DNA of 64,000 nucleotides from JALZUE01 sp051251725 (GTDB lineage Bacteria > Pseudomonadota > Gammaproteobacteria > Enterobacterales > Alteromonadaceae): positions 1 through 64,000 of the forward strand of contig JBPOFN010000013.1 of NCBI GenBank assembly GCA_051251725.1, read 5' to 3'. The number at the start of each line of letters is the position of its first letter. Positions within the stretch are counted from its first letter, which is position 1. Both the position numbers and the translations under genes were made by a program. Under the pieces are notes generated by a model. It was not told where the DNA came from and did not search any database. It was given only the letters and a program-made list of their open reading frames with translations. Shown here one piece after another: positions 1 through 9,893 of the stretch.

Positions 1-77
1 CCCATTTTGATTGTTAGATAATATTTCAATCATGGCACATAGATGCCGTATTGGGAGGAGACCATCACATCAGGTTA
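1..77. repeat. Palindromic cloverleaf-like repeat, copy 1 (cut by left window edge)
   Basis: This is the right part of an element that recurs complete at 18845-18943. The window starts in the last four bases of its left arm. The right arm (52-77) ends in ATCAGGTTA. The two copies differ at only two internal bases, both in the loop between a GATTG/CAATC pair, so the pairing segments are kept. It encodes nothing recognisable. Confidence 0.8.
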
Positions 78-104
78 AGTAGATTTAAACGCAATTTTAA
101 CCAC

Positions 105-129
105 AAAAAAACATGTCGAGTGACATGCT
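105..129 (-). terminator. Rho-independent terminator after the esterase gene
   Basis: On the minus strand a 6-bp stem (CATGTC, 112-117, with GACATG, 122-127) is followed by a run of seven T (105-111). It lies just downstream of the leftward esterase gene. Confidence 0.7.
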
Positions 130-162
130 TTTTATCTGTTGATTTATTGTGGAGGATATCCG

Positions 163-1287
163 TTACCAAGACATTTTATTTTTCAAATAAGCCGTTAACT
201 TTTTCGCATTATTAAGATGTTGATGTACTCTGGGATGAGCATAATAACCAGTAAAATCAAAAGTAATTAAATCAATATTCGCTTGTTTATCGCTTTGGTT
301 GATTTCATCTAACGCGGTTTGAATATACGCAAGCCAATGTTTATTGTTGGGGCTGGTCACATCCATACTGCCTAGTACAGAGACAAACTGCGCATCGGGG
401 TAGACCTTTTTTAACGATAAAATAAAATCTTTATAAGCATTTATAATGTCACGCTGACTTGGCGCTGGTTGTAAACGTTTTTGCCGATCAATTAAGCCAC
501 TGTCGTTTTGGCCTAAATTAACCACCACCACATCAGGCTGCCAACGGGTAAAGTCCCACTTGCTGTCGTTATTTCCAACACCTGACACTTGATCGTAAAC
601 TTGCGGCATAATGTGATCAAACCAACTCACCATAAAACCAATACCACTTGACGATACAGTATGAAATTCAGCATCTAAATTACGAGCGGTGATCGGCGCA
701 TAAGACCAATAGTGATTTTTGTCAGCAACAACATCATCTTTGTCATTATCAGCCGCTTCATTGCCCATACCTGTGGTAATTGAGTCACCAAAAAAAGCAA
801 TTTTACGTATCCGCGCTTTCGGTTTTGCTAATAATTTTCCATTGTCTGCTAACTTAATGCCATGAAAAACCGTGCCGCCTTCATGACCTTCCGTGCGTTT
901 AAATATTTCTATTGCGGTTGTCGAATTAGCTACTGTATCAAGATCTAAGTCTGCTAACAGATAACTTAGGTTATATTCATGCAGCCCTTTTTTTAACGCC
1001 AACACAATAGGAAATTGATCCTTGCCATTGATGATCACATTAAAATAATTGTTACCTTGTTGATCATCAAAAATAACACTCAAATGATTTCCGCTGATAT
1101 TGGCTTTGATACTAGTACCAGGCCAAGTAAGTAGCGGTTTTTTCACTTCGGTGAAGTCAACACGGCCGGTAAATAAAAAGCCCTTATCGTCTGCTAAGAC
1201 ACTTGTTAAGGCAAAGCAGTTAGCGCTACTAACACTAAAAAGTAGCGCAACTATAAAAGCTACGATGTATTTACCGTTTTTAAGCAT
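163..1287 (-). CDS. Exported CE2-like SGNH/GDSL esterase
   Basis: Probable carbohydrate de-acetylating esterase acting outside the cytoplasm. Residues 1-26 form a signal peptide. Residues about 35-150 look like the beta-sandwich N-domain of CE2 acetyl-xylan esterases. The SGNH fold follows, with block I GDSIT (167-171, nucleophile Ser169), block III GQND (259-262, Asn261) and a C-terminal HP pair (His351). The 374-aa length suits CE2. It starts 2 bp after the stop of the sulfatase gene, so the two are probably co-transcribed and may act on the same decorated polysaccharide. The substrate is inferred from family and context only. Confidence 0.82.
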   Translation of the reverse strand: MLKNGKYIVAFIVALLFSVSSANCFALTSVLADDKGFLFTGRVDFTEVKKPLLTWPGTSIKANISGNHLSVIFDDQQGNNYFNVIINGKDQFPIVLALKKGLHEYNLSYLLADLDLDTVANSTTAIEIFKRTEGHEGGTVFHGIKLADNGKLLAKPKARIRKIAFFGDSITTGMGNEAADNDKDDVVADKNHYWSYAPITARNLDAEFHTVSSSGIGFMVSWFDHIMPQVYDQVSGVGNNDSKWDFTRWQPDVVVVNLGQNDSGLIDRQKRLQPAPSQRDIINAYKDFILSLKKVYPDAQFVSVLGSMDVTSPNNKHWLAYIQTALDEINQSDKQANIDLITFDFTGYYAHPRVHQHLNNAKKLTAYLKNKMSW

Positions 1288-1289
1288 GA

Positions 1290-2987
1290 TTATTCCAAAT
1301 GAACCTTTTTGTTAGTTTCTTGCTGAAAATCAAGAGTGTACCTTTCAATCAGTGGTACGTCATTACCTCTGGCTTGTTTCAATTGCGTCAGCCAATTCAT
1401 TCTTAATTTTGCTAATGTTTTTGCATGCTTTTTATTATCAATAACATTGCTTGTTTCATCAGGATCGTCCGCTAAATGATATAACTCTTCATAAACCGCG
1501 GCTTCACCATTAAGCGGCCCTTCTAACATTTCACGATACTTGGCAATATCATTATCATGCACACCATAAAGCATTTTATTGACCGGAATATTCAACTGTT
1601 TCGCTAATTCAATTTTTTTAGCAGCCGACTGGTTATTATTTTGATAATAGCGAATGTACTTCCACTGGTTATCTTGAATAGCTTCACAGCGCGGATTACC
1701 AAAGTGTGTTGACCATAAATTTTCGCTAAAAGTGTAGTCGCGCTGTAATTGCCCTTGTTGGGTAACCACTGGCGTAATGTTTTCCCCTTGCATTGTCGCC
1801 GGTATGTCGGCGCCAGCAAGGGATAAAATTGTTGGCGCAATATCAATAGATTGCACTAAAGCGTTACTTTCTCGACCATTAGCCGTCGTATTACGAGGGT
1901 CGAAAATAATAAGCGGAACATGAGTGACTTTTTCATAACATAACGCTTTACCGCCCAAACCAAACTCACCAGCAAATAAACCATGATCAGAAGTGAAAAT
2001 AATAATAGTGTTATCGGCAATATTTTGTTGTTTAAGTTTTTTCATTAACTTACCCACCAAACGATCAATGCCGGTCATCGCTTGTAATTGTCGCGTGTAG
2101 CGTTCTTGGTAGGCTTCTGTATCATCAACCCAATTATAGCCTTGCTGTCTATCTTCAGTTCGTAATAACTCGGCCGGTAATTTAGGCGCTTTTATATCTT
2201 TTTTAGCGACATAATGTTTTGGTAAAGGTAGCTTTTGATCGCGATATTTGGTTCGGTAAATATCATCGTCACCTTCCCTTTGTTCCATGCTTGAAGTACT
2301 AGCGCCATGCGGAAGATTAAAATTAACCGATAACATAAAAGGTTTATCTGCTGGGCGTTTATCTAAAAAGGTCACCGCTTTTTTAAATTTATATTCATTG
2401 GTATTTAGAAAGTCATCGATACCTTCTTCAATAATTTCAACTTGGGTATCAGCATTCGCTTCGCTAAAAATGCCAAAATAATCTTTTGGATAAAAACGTA
2501 AGTGACCATGACCGGCATACCAATAATCAAAGCTTTTTTCCATTAATCCCGATTGATAACCGCCTTTGCCAATTGGCGAATGGTTTTTACCAACCCAACC
2601 CGTGTAATAACCTGCTTCTCTTATTTTTACTGGGTAAGAATTTTGCCATGCTTTTTTAGCGACACTGGTACCTGAATTAAAATTAACCCCGTGCTTACGC
2701 TCATATTGCCCTAATAAAATAGAAATACGACTAGGCGTACAAATAGCGCTGCTAACGTGGGCATTAGTAAATAACACCCCTTGCTCTGCAATCGCATCAA
2801 TATTCGGCGTTTTAACCACCTTATTGCCTGTCGCGCCCAAATAACCATAAGGCTGATCGTCAGTTAAAATAAGAATAATATTAGGCTGTTTAGCCAATAC
2901 AACCGTAGAGCAACAGATGAATGAAATACAGAGTAAAGTTTTGTAAAGCTTTTTAAGTAATTCAAGGCGTTCGGAAGCGATAGACAT
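1290..2987 (-). CDS. Exported type I sulfatase (S1 family)
   Basis: Hydrolyses sulfate esters, probably on a sulfated polysaccharide in the periplasm. A hydrophobic segment at about 16-32 acts as signal peptide behind a short charged lead. The metal-binding start LTDDQ (41-45) and the canonical sulfatase motif CTPSR (83-87) are present, so Cys83 would be converted to formylglycine. A second metal-site stretch, TSDHG, lies further on. The length (565 aa) is normal for S1. It is first in a two-gene leftward unit with the CE2-like esterase and divergent from the GH2 gene across a 100-bp promoter region. The exact S1 subfamily cannot be assigned by eye. Confidence 0.9.
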   Translation of the reverse strand: MSIASERLELLKKLYKTLLCISFICCSTVVLAKQPNIILILTDDQPYGYLGATGNKVVKTPNIDAIAEQGVLFTNAHVSSAICTPSRISILLGQYERKHGVNFNSGTSVAKKAWQNSYPVKIREAGYYTGWVGKNHSPIGKGGYQSGLMEKSFDYWYAGHGHLRFYPKDYFGIFSEANADTQVEIIEEGIDDFLNTNEYKFKKAVTFLDKRPADKPFMLSVNFNLPHGASTSSMEQREGDDDIYRTKYRDQKLPLPKHYVAKKDIKAPKLPAELLRTEDRQQGYNWVDDTEAYQERYTRQLQAMTGIDRLVGKLMKKLKQQNIADNTIIIFTSDHGLFAGEFGLGGKALCYEKVTHVPLIIFDPRNTTANGRESNALVQSIDIAPTILSLAGADIPATMQGENITPVVTQQGQLQRDYTFSENLWSTHFGNPRCEAIQDNQWKYIRYYQNNNQSAAKKIELAKQLNIPVNKMLYGVHDNDIAKYREMLEGPLNGEAAVYEELYHLADDPDETSNVIDNKKHAKTLAKLRMNWLTQLKQARGNDVPLIERYTLDFQQETNKKVHLE

Positions 2988-3087
2988 TTATTGATTACCT
3001 TTGGATTAAAATACGTGTTATAAATTTATATGTAAAAAATACAAACCAAATATAACGCTTACACAATTAAATATAAGATTTGAAAGA

Positions 3088-5694
3088 ATGATTTACACAA
3101 CATTTACACTAAAACCAGCGAAAGCGGCTAATGCTCGATTGATATTAACCATATTTTTATCAGGTTTATTATTTTCTAGCATAGCCTTTTTAACCTTAGC
3201 TAACGTTGCACACGCAAGTCAACTCACAACTAACTATAGTAGCGACAACCTCGGCCAAAAAGAAAGCTTTAACCAAGGTTGGTTATTTGCCAAAGACCAA
3301 CAACCTAATGCTGAACAAACAGACTTTAACGATAGTAGTTGGCGCAAGGTTAACTTACCTCACGATTGGGCAATAGAAGGCCCTTTTGATCCTAAATATA
3401 ACGCCCGCGCCGGTGGCTTACCTTATTTTGGTACTGGTTGGTATCGCAAGCACTTTACCTTAGCCAGTAATACCCAAGACAAAAAGGTCTCGATTACTTT
3501 CGACGGCGCTATGTATAACGCTCATGTTTATGTCAACGGCCAGTTTGTTGGCAACCGTCCGTTTGGTTATATTGGTTTTAACTACGATATCACTGAGTTT
3601 TTAGCACCTGCAGGTGAAGAAAATATTATTGCTGTAAAGCTATCACCGAAAAATTTCGCTAGCCGCTGGTATCCTGGTGCTGGTATTTATCGAAATACTT
3701 GGATTGAAATTAATCAGCCGACCCACATTGCGAAATGGGGCACTTACATTACCACGCCAGTGGTAGAAACAAACAGTGCCACCGTTGCAGTAGAAACCAA
3801 AGTTAATGATGCGACCAGTAATACGGTATTAACCACCCTCATTAAAGATGCCAAAGGCCATATTGTTAGTGAGCAAAAAACAACACTTTCAAGCGCAACT
3901 AATAAAAGTGCTAACACCGACAAAACAAACCAACAAACAATTAAACAAACCCTCACTTTAGCTGAGCCAACACGTTGGGATATTGATAACCCTTATCTTT
4001 ATGAAGTTGTCAGCCAAGTTTGGCAAAATAATAAACTGATTGACCAACTGTCTTCACCGCTTGGGGTTAGAAAAATTGAATTTAAGCCTGATGACGGTTT
4101 ATGGCTAAATGACCGTAGAGTACAAATTCAAGGGGTCTGCTTACATCATGACAATGGTCCGTTAGGCGCTATTGTTAACCGTCGCGCGATTGAACGTAAA
4201 TTAGAAATTATGAAAAGTATGGGCGTTAATTCGGTCCGTACCTCACATAACCCTCCTTCGCCTGAATTAGTAGAACTTGCTGATAAAATGGGTATTTTAT
4301 TACAAGTAGAAGCATTTGATGTTTGGAAAAAAGAAAAGCGTACCGTCGTTAATGGTTACCAAGTATTTTTTGATGACTGGCATGAGCAAGACTTGCGCGA
4401 CATGATCATTCAACACCGTAATAGCCCGTCTATCTATATGTGGAGTACTGGTAATGAAATTATGGAACAAGCCTTAAAAGATGGCTGGAAAGTCGCAAAA
4501 ACTTTAACCGACATTGCCAAAGATGAAGATCCATCGCGTTTAGTTGGTGCTGGTTTTAACAACCCATTTGGCGCAATTAACAACAAACTAACCGAACATG
4601 TTGACATTCGAGGCATTAATTACAAACCATTAAACTATGAACAATTTCATAAAGAGCACCCAGAATGGTTAATCGCTGCCAGTGAAACCTCATCAATTAC
4701 CAGTACTCGGGGCATTTATCATTTCCCGCTTGAAAAGTACAAAACCCACCCATCAAAGTATGTGACCAGTTTCGATATTATTGGCCCAGTATGGGCTTAT
4801 CCACCGGATATTGAATTTGAATACCTTGCTAAAACGCCAGCAGTAATGGGTGAATATATGTGGACAGGTTTTGATTATTTAGGTGAACCAACCCCTTATG
4901 GCGGTCGAGATCATAGCGATAATGGTTATTGGAATGGTGATTGGCCAGTAAGAAGCTCGTCATTTGGCGCAGTCGACTTAGTGGGCTTTCCAAAAGATCG
5001 ATACTTTTTATACCAAAGCCAGTGGACAACTAAACCTATGGTGCATGTATTACCGCACTGGAATTTAGCCAATGTAACAGAAGCTACTATACCGGTATTT
5101 GCATATACCAATGCCGAACAAGTTGAGCTATTTATTAACGGCGTTTCGCAAGGTATCAAAACCAAAGGTGTTGATAAAGCAGCGATCCCAATCGATTTTA
5201 TGCGCTGGGATAAGCTCGGCCAAAAAGATTATAAATCACCTTACCGTTTACGCTGGGATGTGAAGTATCAAGCCGGTGAATTAAAGGTTGTTGCTTATAC
5301 TAAAGGGATTAAAGTGGCGGAAAAAGTAATTAAAACCGCATCAAAAGCAACGAAAATGCAATTACTTGCCGATAGAGACGTGATCACCGCTGATGGCGAA
5401 GATTTGTCCTATATCACCATTAATATGCAAGACAAAGATGGTAATTTTTCGCCCAAAGCAGTTAACTTATTACATTTTCAAGTAACGGGTGCTGGCGAGA
5501 TAGCCGCTGTTGGTAATGGTGACTCAGCAACATTGGCGCCATTTCAAGCTAACTATCGTCATGCCTTTAGCGGTAAAGCAATGTTAATTGTCAGAGGTAT
5601 TAAAGGTCAGTCCGGCGCTATTAATATTAAGGTAACAGGTAAAGACTTAGCCGATGCTAATATAACGATTCAAGCTAAAGCGACTAGTAAATAA
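3088..5694 (+). CDS. Exported GH2 beta-galactosidase-like glycosidase (DUF4982-type)
   Basis: Exo-acting glycosidase of family GH2, most likely a beta-galactosidase. A long N-region and hydrophobic stretch (about 17-43) give export. The sugar-binding jelly-roll (about 55-210), Ig-like domain (about 215-330) and TIM barrel (about 330-630) follow. The acid/base is Glu457 in TGNEI and the likely nucleophile is Glu533 in ASETSS. The C-terminus resembles the DUF4982 and GH2 C5 domains (about 660-865), as in many polysaccharide-locus beta-galactosidases rather than E. coli LacZ. A strong terminator follows at 5781-5809. It is divergent from the sulfatase, which suggests shared control. Substrate within GH2 (galactoside or glucuronide) is not proven. 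Confidence 0.88.
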   Translation: MIYTTFTLKPAKAANARLILTIFLSGLLFSSIAFLTLANVAHASQLTTNYSSDNLGQKESFNQGWLFAKDQQPNAEQTDFNDSSWRKVNLPHDWAIEGPFDPKYNARAGGLPYFGTGWYRKHFTLASNTQDKKVSITFDGAMYNAHVYVNGQFVGNRPFGYIGFNYDITEFLAPAGEENIIAVKLSPKNFASRWYPGAGIYRNTWIEINQPTHIAKWGTYITTPVVETNSATVAVETKVNDATSNTVLTTLIKDAKGHIVSEQKTTLSSATNKSANTDKTNQQTIKQTLTLAEPTRWDIDNPYLYEVVSQVWQNNKLIDQLSSPLGVRKIEFKPDDGLWLNDRRVQIQGVCLHHDNGPLGAIVNRRAIERKLEIMKSMGVNSVRTSHNPPSPELVELADKMGILLQVEAFDVWKKEKRTVVNGYQVFFDDWHEQDLRDMIIQHRNSPSIYMWSTGNEIMEQALKDGWKVAKTLTDIAKDEDPSRLVGAGFNNPFGAINNKLTEHVDIRGINYKPLNYEQFHKEHPEWLIAASETSSITSTRGIYHFPLEKYKTHPSKYVTSFDIIGPVWAYPPDIEFEYLAKTPAVMGEYMWTGFDYLGEPTPYGGRDHSDNGYWNGDWPVRSSSFGAVDLVGFPKDRYFLYQSQWTTKPMVHVLPHWNLANVTEATIPVFAYTNAEQVELFINGVSQGIKTKGVDKAAIPIDFMRWDKLGQKDYKSPYRLRWDVKYQAGELKVVAYTKGIKVAEKVIKTASKATKMQLLADRDVITADGEDLSYITINMQDKDGNFSPKAVNLLHFQVTGAGEIAAVGNGDSATLAPFQANYRHAFSGKAMLIVRGIKGQSGAINIKVTGKDLADANITIQAKATSK

Positions 5695-5780
5695 TCGTTA
5701 ACGGCTAAATCAGCAATATTAGCTTTATATAACGAATACTAAAACAAAGATTATCGTTAGGACTAACTGCAAAACCAAAA

Positions 5781-5809
5781 GCCTTAAGTTAATTACTTAA
5801 GGCTTTTTT
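5781..5809 (+). terminator. Rho-independent terminator after the GH2 gene
   Basis: A perfect 9-bp stem (GCCTTAAGT, 5781-5789, with ACTTAAGGC, 5795-5803) and 5-nt loop are followed by six T. Confidence 0.85.
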
Positions 5810-6029
5810 ATTACTGCTTTAGCTTGAATAATGACATCAGCTTAACCTGCCAATGACATCAAAAATGCCAGTCATTATCATCCAACAACACCAGTAAATA
5901 TCATTTACTGTAACCAGTGAATTGCATTAACTTTACCTAAGGTGATTTTGTGTTTAATTGTCGTAAGGTATCTGTCATTAATGGCAAGAATTCTGACAAC
6001 AACATCATAAATTTAAGGTTAATTAATAT
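5810..6029. other. Non-coding stretch
   Basis: Between the GH2 terminator and the next small reading frame I see only AT-rich sequence with weak local repeats (AATGACATCA twice near 5830 and 5851). No RNA gene or convincing promoter was found. Confidence 0.4.
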
Positions 6030-6239
6030 TTACAATGAGTTAGCTATTTTATATACCATCTTCAAAGGGTAATTTTCAACCAAAAACAGACACATCAAAC
6101 CGCCAAAAGCATGAAGAAATAGCGCAGCTAGATAATTATCAAGAGGTAAGATATTAAACTGCTTAGCTAATATGCAGCAAGCAACCCCAAATATAACGCA
6201 TGATGTATAATGCTCTTTTGATAAATAATACCAATCCAT
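6030..6239 (-). CDS. Small hypothetical membrane protein
   Basis: This 69-aa product is not recognised. Two hydrophobic segments can be seen, about residues 12-27 and 36-54, separated by a short polar loop, which would fit a two-helix inner-membrane protein. It lies 110 bp downstream of the last antiporter gene and reads in the same direction. The ribosome-binding site is poor: an AGAGGT sits 11 nt before the ATG. It may be a chance reading frame. Confidence 0.3.
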   Translation of the reverse strand: MDWYYLSKEHYTSCVIFGVACCILAKQFNILPLDNYLAALFLHAFGGLMCLFLVENYPLKMVYKIANSL

Positions 6240-6349
6240 CTAAAGAAGTGACCTCTAGAGCGTCATGGGGGAGATGATAAAAACGCTGAGCTTATTACTA
6301 TCTTAATTATTCATTTTAAATCTCTTTCATCTGAAAACTAAACGGTATT

Positions 6350-8050
6350 TTATTGAATAAAACTCAGCAATAAATAAGTAGCGAGCACCACGGCAACCCA
6401 CATAGCCATATTTCCTGACGGATAATTTTGTGAAAACAAGCCGCTTAATCGATTATTCTTTCCTGCGATATAAGTTAAGTAACTCGTTAATCTTAGCTTA
6501 ATTTCTTGCCGTAAGGCTCGATCCACTTGCCAAATGACAGTAAACATATTTTGCAACGCTCTTGGCAATGCACGACGGTAAAGCCACTCGAAATCTAAAT
6601 TGGTTGAGCGAAGTTCAGGGGGATACAATCCTTTGAGGTTAAGCCAAACAAACGCTAGCGCTGAAAAGAATAGCAACTGAGTCTGTGCCAGCACATGGGT
6701 TGCATCATAGGGGTTATAACCTGTGTCAAAAGGTAACAATGCGTATAGTGCCTGTGGATAGATACCAATTACAATACAAAGGGCGGCAGCTATCGCCATT
6801 GCCAATAACATATTATTAGGAGGATCATTTACTCTAATACCAGAATCATGCGCGAAGAAAGTAAAATAGGGGATTTTTATCCCGGCATGATGAAATACAC
6901 CCGCTGAGGCAAAGAGTAACATTAACCAGATCCAATCATAGCCTTCTGCAAGTGCTGCAGACATAACCATTGATTTACTAACAAAACCGCTAAACAGTGG
7001 AAAAGCTGATATAGACGCTGCACCTACTATGCAAAGTACCGTCGTTTTAGGCATAGTTTTGTATAGCCCTCCCAGCTCAGAGCCATTTATTTTTCCTGTC
7101 ATCTGCAATACCGCCCCCATAGACATAAATAACAAGCCTTTAAAAATCACATCATTAAAGGCATGAGAAACGGCTCCATTAATAGCAAGCGCCGTTCCGA
7201 TACCGATACCAACCACCATGAATCCCACTTGGTTTATTAGGCTGTAGGCCAATACCCGACGTAAGTCGTTTTCAATGACCGCAAAAAATATGGGAAAACA
7301 GGTCATGGCAGCACCAATATAAACGAGTAGTTCCGTTCCAGGGTAAGCACGAGCAAGCGCATAAACAGCTATTTTTGTGGTAAATGCACTGAGAAACACT
7401 GTCCCAGTTACGGTCGCTTCAGGGTAGGCGTCAGTTAACCAGTTATGGGCAAAAGGAAACGCGCACTTAATGCCAAAAGCAATGAAAATAAGCCATCCCG
7501 CTACACTATCTAAACCAATATAACCAAACGCTAATGTGTTATTTTCAGTCGCATAAAAAATCGTGCCCGCAAGGAGGATTACACCCGATAATACTTGTAT
7601 GATGAGATAGCGCATCCCTGCATCGTAGGAACGCTGAGTTCTACGTGCCCAAATAAGAAACACAGAGGTAACAGCTAACAACTCCCAAAAAATGAATAAG
7701 GTTAACAAATCACCGGCAAAAACAGCCCCCAAAGCGCTACCCGCATAAAGCATTGCTGCCACTTGTTGTAAGGTATCGCGCAGATGTAAAGAATAAATAA
7801 TGCCAATAAGTGCAGCTATGTGAAAGACATAGCCAAACATTAGGCTTAACTTATCAACACGGAAAGGAATAAGTTGATAATTTAGGAATACAAATTCCAG
7901 ATGAATGCTTTCTGGTATCAGCCATAGATGTAAGGCACTGGCTATAGGTACTACAACCATAAGTACACCGCGCAAAGCACCACGAGTGAATGCGGCGATC
8001 AAGGCACCGATAAAAAACGGTACAAAGACAGGTGTTTCAATCATCCACAT
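6350..8050 (-). CDS. NuoL/MrpA-N-like proton-translocating antiporter subunit
   Basis: Polytopic membrane subunit of the NuoL/M/N-MrpA/D superfamily, thought to carry H+ or Na+ across the inner membrane. About 14 helices are visible over 566 aa. The key TM5 glutamate is present in FIFWELLAV (about residue 123) and the TM7-8 lysine in FTTKIAV. It has no MnhB-like tail, so it is only equivalent to the front of MrpA. It is the last large gene of the antiporter operon and its start overlaps the preceding 113-aa gene by 14 bp. Together with the two other NuoL/M/N-like genes it gives three candidate ion channels in one complex. Confidence 0.85.
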   Translation of the reverse strand: MWMIETPVFVPFFIGALIAAFTRGALRGVLMVVVPIASALHLWLIPESIHLEFVFLNYQLIPFRVDKLSLMFGYVFHIAALIGIIYSLHLRDTLQQVAAMLYAGSALGAVFAGDLLTLFIFWELLAVTSVFLIWARRTQRSYDAGMRYLIIQVLSGVILLAGTIFYATENNTLAFGYIGLDSVAGWLIFIAFGIKCAFPFAHNWLTDAYPEATVTGTVFLSAFTTKIAVYALARAYPGTELLVYIGAAMTCFPIFFAVIENDLRRVLAYSLINQVGFMVVGIGIGTALAINGAVSHAFNDVIFKGLLFMSMGAVLQMTGKINGSELGGLYKTMPKTTVLCIVGAASISAFPLFSGFVSKSMVMSAALAEGYDWIWLMLLFASAGVFHHAGIKIPYFTFFAHDSGIRVNDPPNNMLLAMAIAAALCIVIGIYPQALYALLPFDTGYNPYDATHVLAQTQLLFFSALAFVWLNLKGLYPPELRSTNLDFEWLYRRALPRALQNMFTVIWQVDRALRQEIKLRLTSYLTYIAGKNNRLSGLFSQNYPSGNMAMWVAVVLATYLLLSFIQ

Positions 8051-8378
8051 GATGTTCTCCTGCTTTTGTCGTAGTTTTGTCGTCTAATTTTTCTTTTTTC
8101 TTGTTTGTATCATTTCTGTTTTTAGTATCTTTTTTTTCGTAGTAACTTTCATCTCGCTTAAGAAAAGTTCGCATCCAAGTGGCAACAAACACAAGAATAA
8201 CGCAGCCAACAAAACCATAAAGAGGATAAAAACCCCAAAGATTTTCCCAGCCATGGCTAATATGACGATGAATAACAAAGTCCAATACAAACAGTAAGGC
8301 ACAACATCCATAAAACATGTGTAAAACGCGCTTTATGTTTTTAGGATCGTCAAATAGGTATTTCTTCTTGTCTTTCAT
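8037..8378 (-). CDS. Two-helix membrane protein of the antiporter operon
   Basis: This 113-aa protein has no assigned function. It has two hydrophobic helices (about 19-36 and 49-68), a conserved-looking FYPLYGFVGC stretch at the second helix and a highly charged Lys/Asp-rich tail (about 75-113). Proteins with this FYP-YGF pattern sit in other Mrp/Mbh-like operons as far as I recall, so it may be an accessory or assembly subunit; that is inference. It starts 3 bp after the stop of the upstream NuoM-like gene and overlaps the downstream NuoL-like gene, so translation is coupled. Confidence 0.72.
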   Translation of the reverse strand: MKDKKKYLFDDPKNIKRVLHMFYGCCALLFVLDFVIHRHISHGWENLWGFYPLYGFVGCVILVFVATWMRTFLKRDESYYEKKDTKNRNDTNKKKEKLDDKTTTKAGEHHVDD

Positions 8379-8381
8379 GCA

Positions 8382-9893
8382 TTATTCCCTACTGTTCAAA
8401 ATACCCGAGGCTAACTCAAATAACAGTTGCGGATAAATAAATAATGTTAAGCAACCGATCGTTGTAATAACAATGGCGATTAATGAAGGCAGAGGCGCTT
8501 CCTTTAGTTGAGCTTGTGCAAATAACTTCCCACCATCAGTCACTTTAGTTAACTTTGTTTTAGGTAACGTATTAGGGAAAAAAGCATAAAAAGGGATCGG
8601 CAACAAATAAGCAATATTAAGTAAAGAGCTCAGCATTAAAATCACCATTACAAGCCATTGCTCAGTTTCAATTGTCCCCATCATTAAAAACCATTTACTC
8701 CATGTTCCCCCTGTTGGTGGTACACCAATAATACTGAGACTAGCAATAAAAAATGCGGCCATTGTCAGCGGCATTTGTCGACCAATTCCACGCATTTCGC
8801 TTATATTTGACTTATGCAAGGAAACTAAAATAGCTCCTGCACAAAAAAACAAGGTGATTTTACCAAACGCATGCATGGCTATATGCATGGAGCTGCCAAT
8901 AACGCCTGATGATGTTGCCAACAGAGCACCAATAGTGATGTACCCCAATTGACTAACGGTAGAATAGGCTAGCCTTGCTTTTAAATTGTCTTGGCGCATG
9001 GCAACTAGTGAAGCAAGTAATACGGAGCCTCCGGCTAAATAGAGCAAAAACTGAGTTGTGGGTAAAAGCGACAGTAAATCCAGTCCAAAAATATAGACAC
9101 ATACTTTTAGAATGGTAAAAACTCCCGCTTTAACTACCGCAACCGCATGTAGTAGTGCGCTCACGGGAGTTGGTGCAACCATTGCGGCCGGTAACCAGCG
9201 ATGAAAAGGCATAATTGCGGCTTTACCAATCCCAAAAACAAACAGTATCAGTAGTACGCCTGCCAGTGTTTTATCAACATCATTTGCAAAGATACCGCCA
9301 AGTTTGAAATCTAATGTATCAGCGACAAGCCAAGTACTGACAATAGCTAATAGAAAAAGCGCAATGGAAGTACTAAGCAAAATACCGAGGTACGTTCGGC
9401 CACCCTTTTTAGCTTTTTCGGTACCAGCGTGAGTCACTAATGGATAAGTAGATAAGGTCAGTACTTCATAGAAAATAAACAAAGTAAACAGATTCGCGGC
9501 AAAAGCAATGCCCATCACTGAACCAATAGCAATGGCAAAACAGCTATAAAATCGGGTTTGATTTTTTTCTTGATGACTACGCATATAACCAATGGCATAA
9601 CAGGTTGTGACTAGCCATAGAAAACTGGCAACTAACGCGAATAACATACCTAGTGGCTCAATATCAAAACTTATTGTTAGACCAGGTAAAAGCTCCCACC
9701 AAAAAACACTGATGATTTCTCCCTGTGAGAGTCCTTGGTGTAGGTTAATAACTAAATAGATCAATATTAAACAGGTTATGATTGTCACGCTTTCACGAAG
9801 GTTCGGTTTGTTTCCCGTCGCGACAATAACTAAAGTCGCCATCAAAGGAACAATAATAGAGAGTTGCAGCATCAGCTCCAAAGAAAAATTCAT
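8382..9893 (-). CDS. NuoM/N-like (second MrpD-type) antiporter subunit
   Basis: Proton- or sodium-translocating membrane subunit of the NuoL/M/N superfamily, 503 aa, about 14 helices. The essential TM5 glutamate is seen in LFIFYEVLTL (about residue 142), and lysines occur in GKAAIMPFHRWLP and in HAVAVVKAGVF. Its ATGA start overlaps the stop of mrpD. It is a second MrpD-type protein in the operon, so the complex is not a classic seven-subunit Mrp. Which of the extra subunits substitutes for the missing MrpA N-domain is not clear from sequence alone. Confidence 0.87.
   Translation of the reverse strand: MNFSLELMLQLSIIVPLMATLVIVATGNKPNLRESVTIITCLILIYLVINLHQGLSQGEIISVFWWELLPGLTISFDIEPLGMLFALVASFLWLVTTCYAIGYMRSHQEKNQTRFYSCFAIAIGSVMGIAFAANLFTLFIFYEVLTLSTYPLVTHAGTEKAKKGGRTYLGILLSTSIALFLLAIVSTWLVADTLDFKLGGIFANDVDKTLAGVLLILFVFGIGKAAIMPFHRWLPAAMVAPTPVSALLHAVAVVKAGVFTILKVCVYIFGLDLLSLLPTTQFLLYLAGGSVLLASLVAMRQDNLKARLAYSTVSQLGYITIGALLATSSGVIGSSMHIAMHAFGKITLFFCAGAILVSLHKSNISEMRGIGRQMPLTMAAFFIASLSIIGVPPTGGTWSKWFLMMGTIETEQWLVMVILMLSSLLNIAYLLPIPFYAFFPNTLPKTKLTKVTDGGKLFAQAQLKEAPLPSLIAIVITTIGCLTLFIYPQLLFELASGILNSRE

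Noticed and set aside
1100..1315. A rightward reading frame opposite the CE2-like esterase
   Set aside because: It lies wholly across the signal-peptide end of a well-supported gene on the other strand and shows no protein features.
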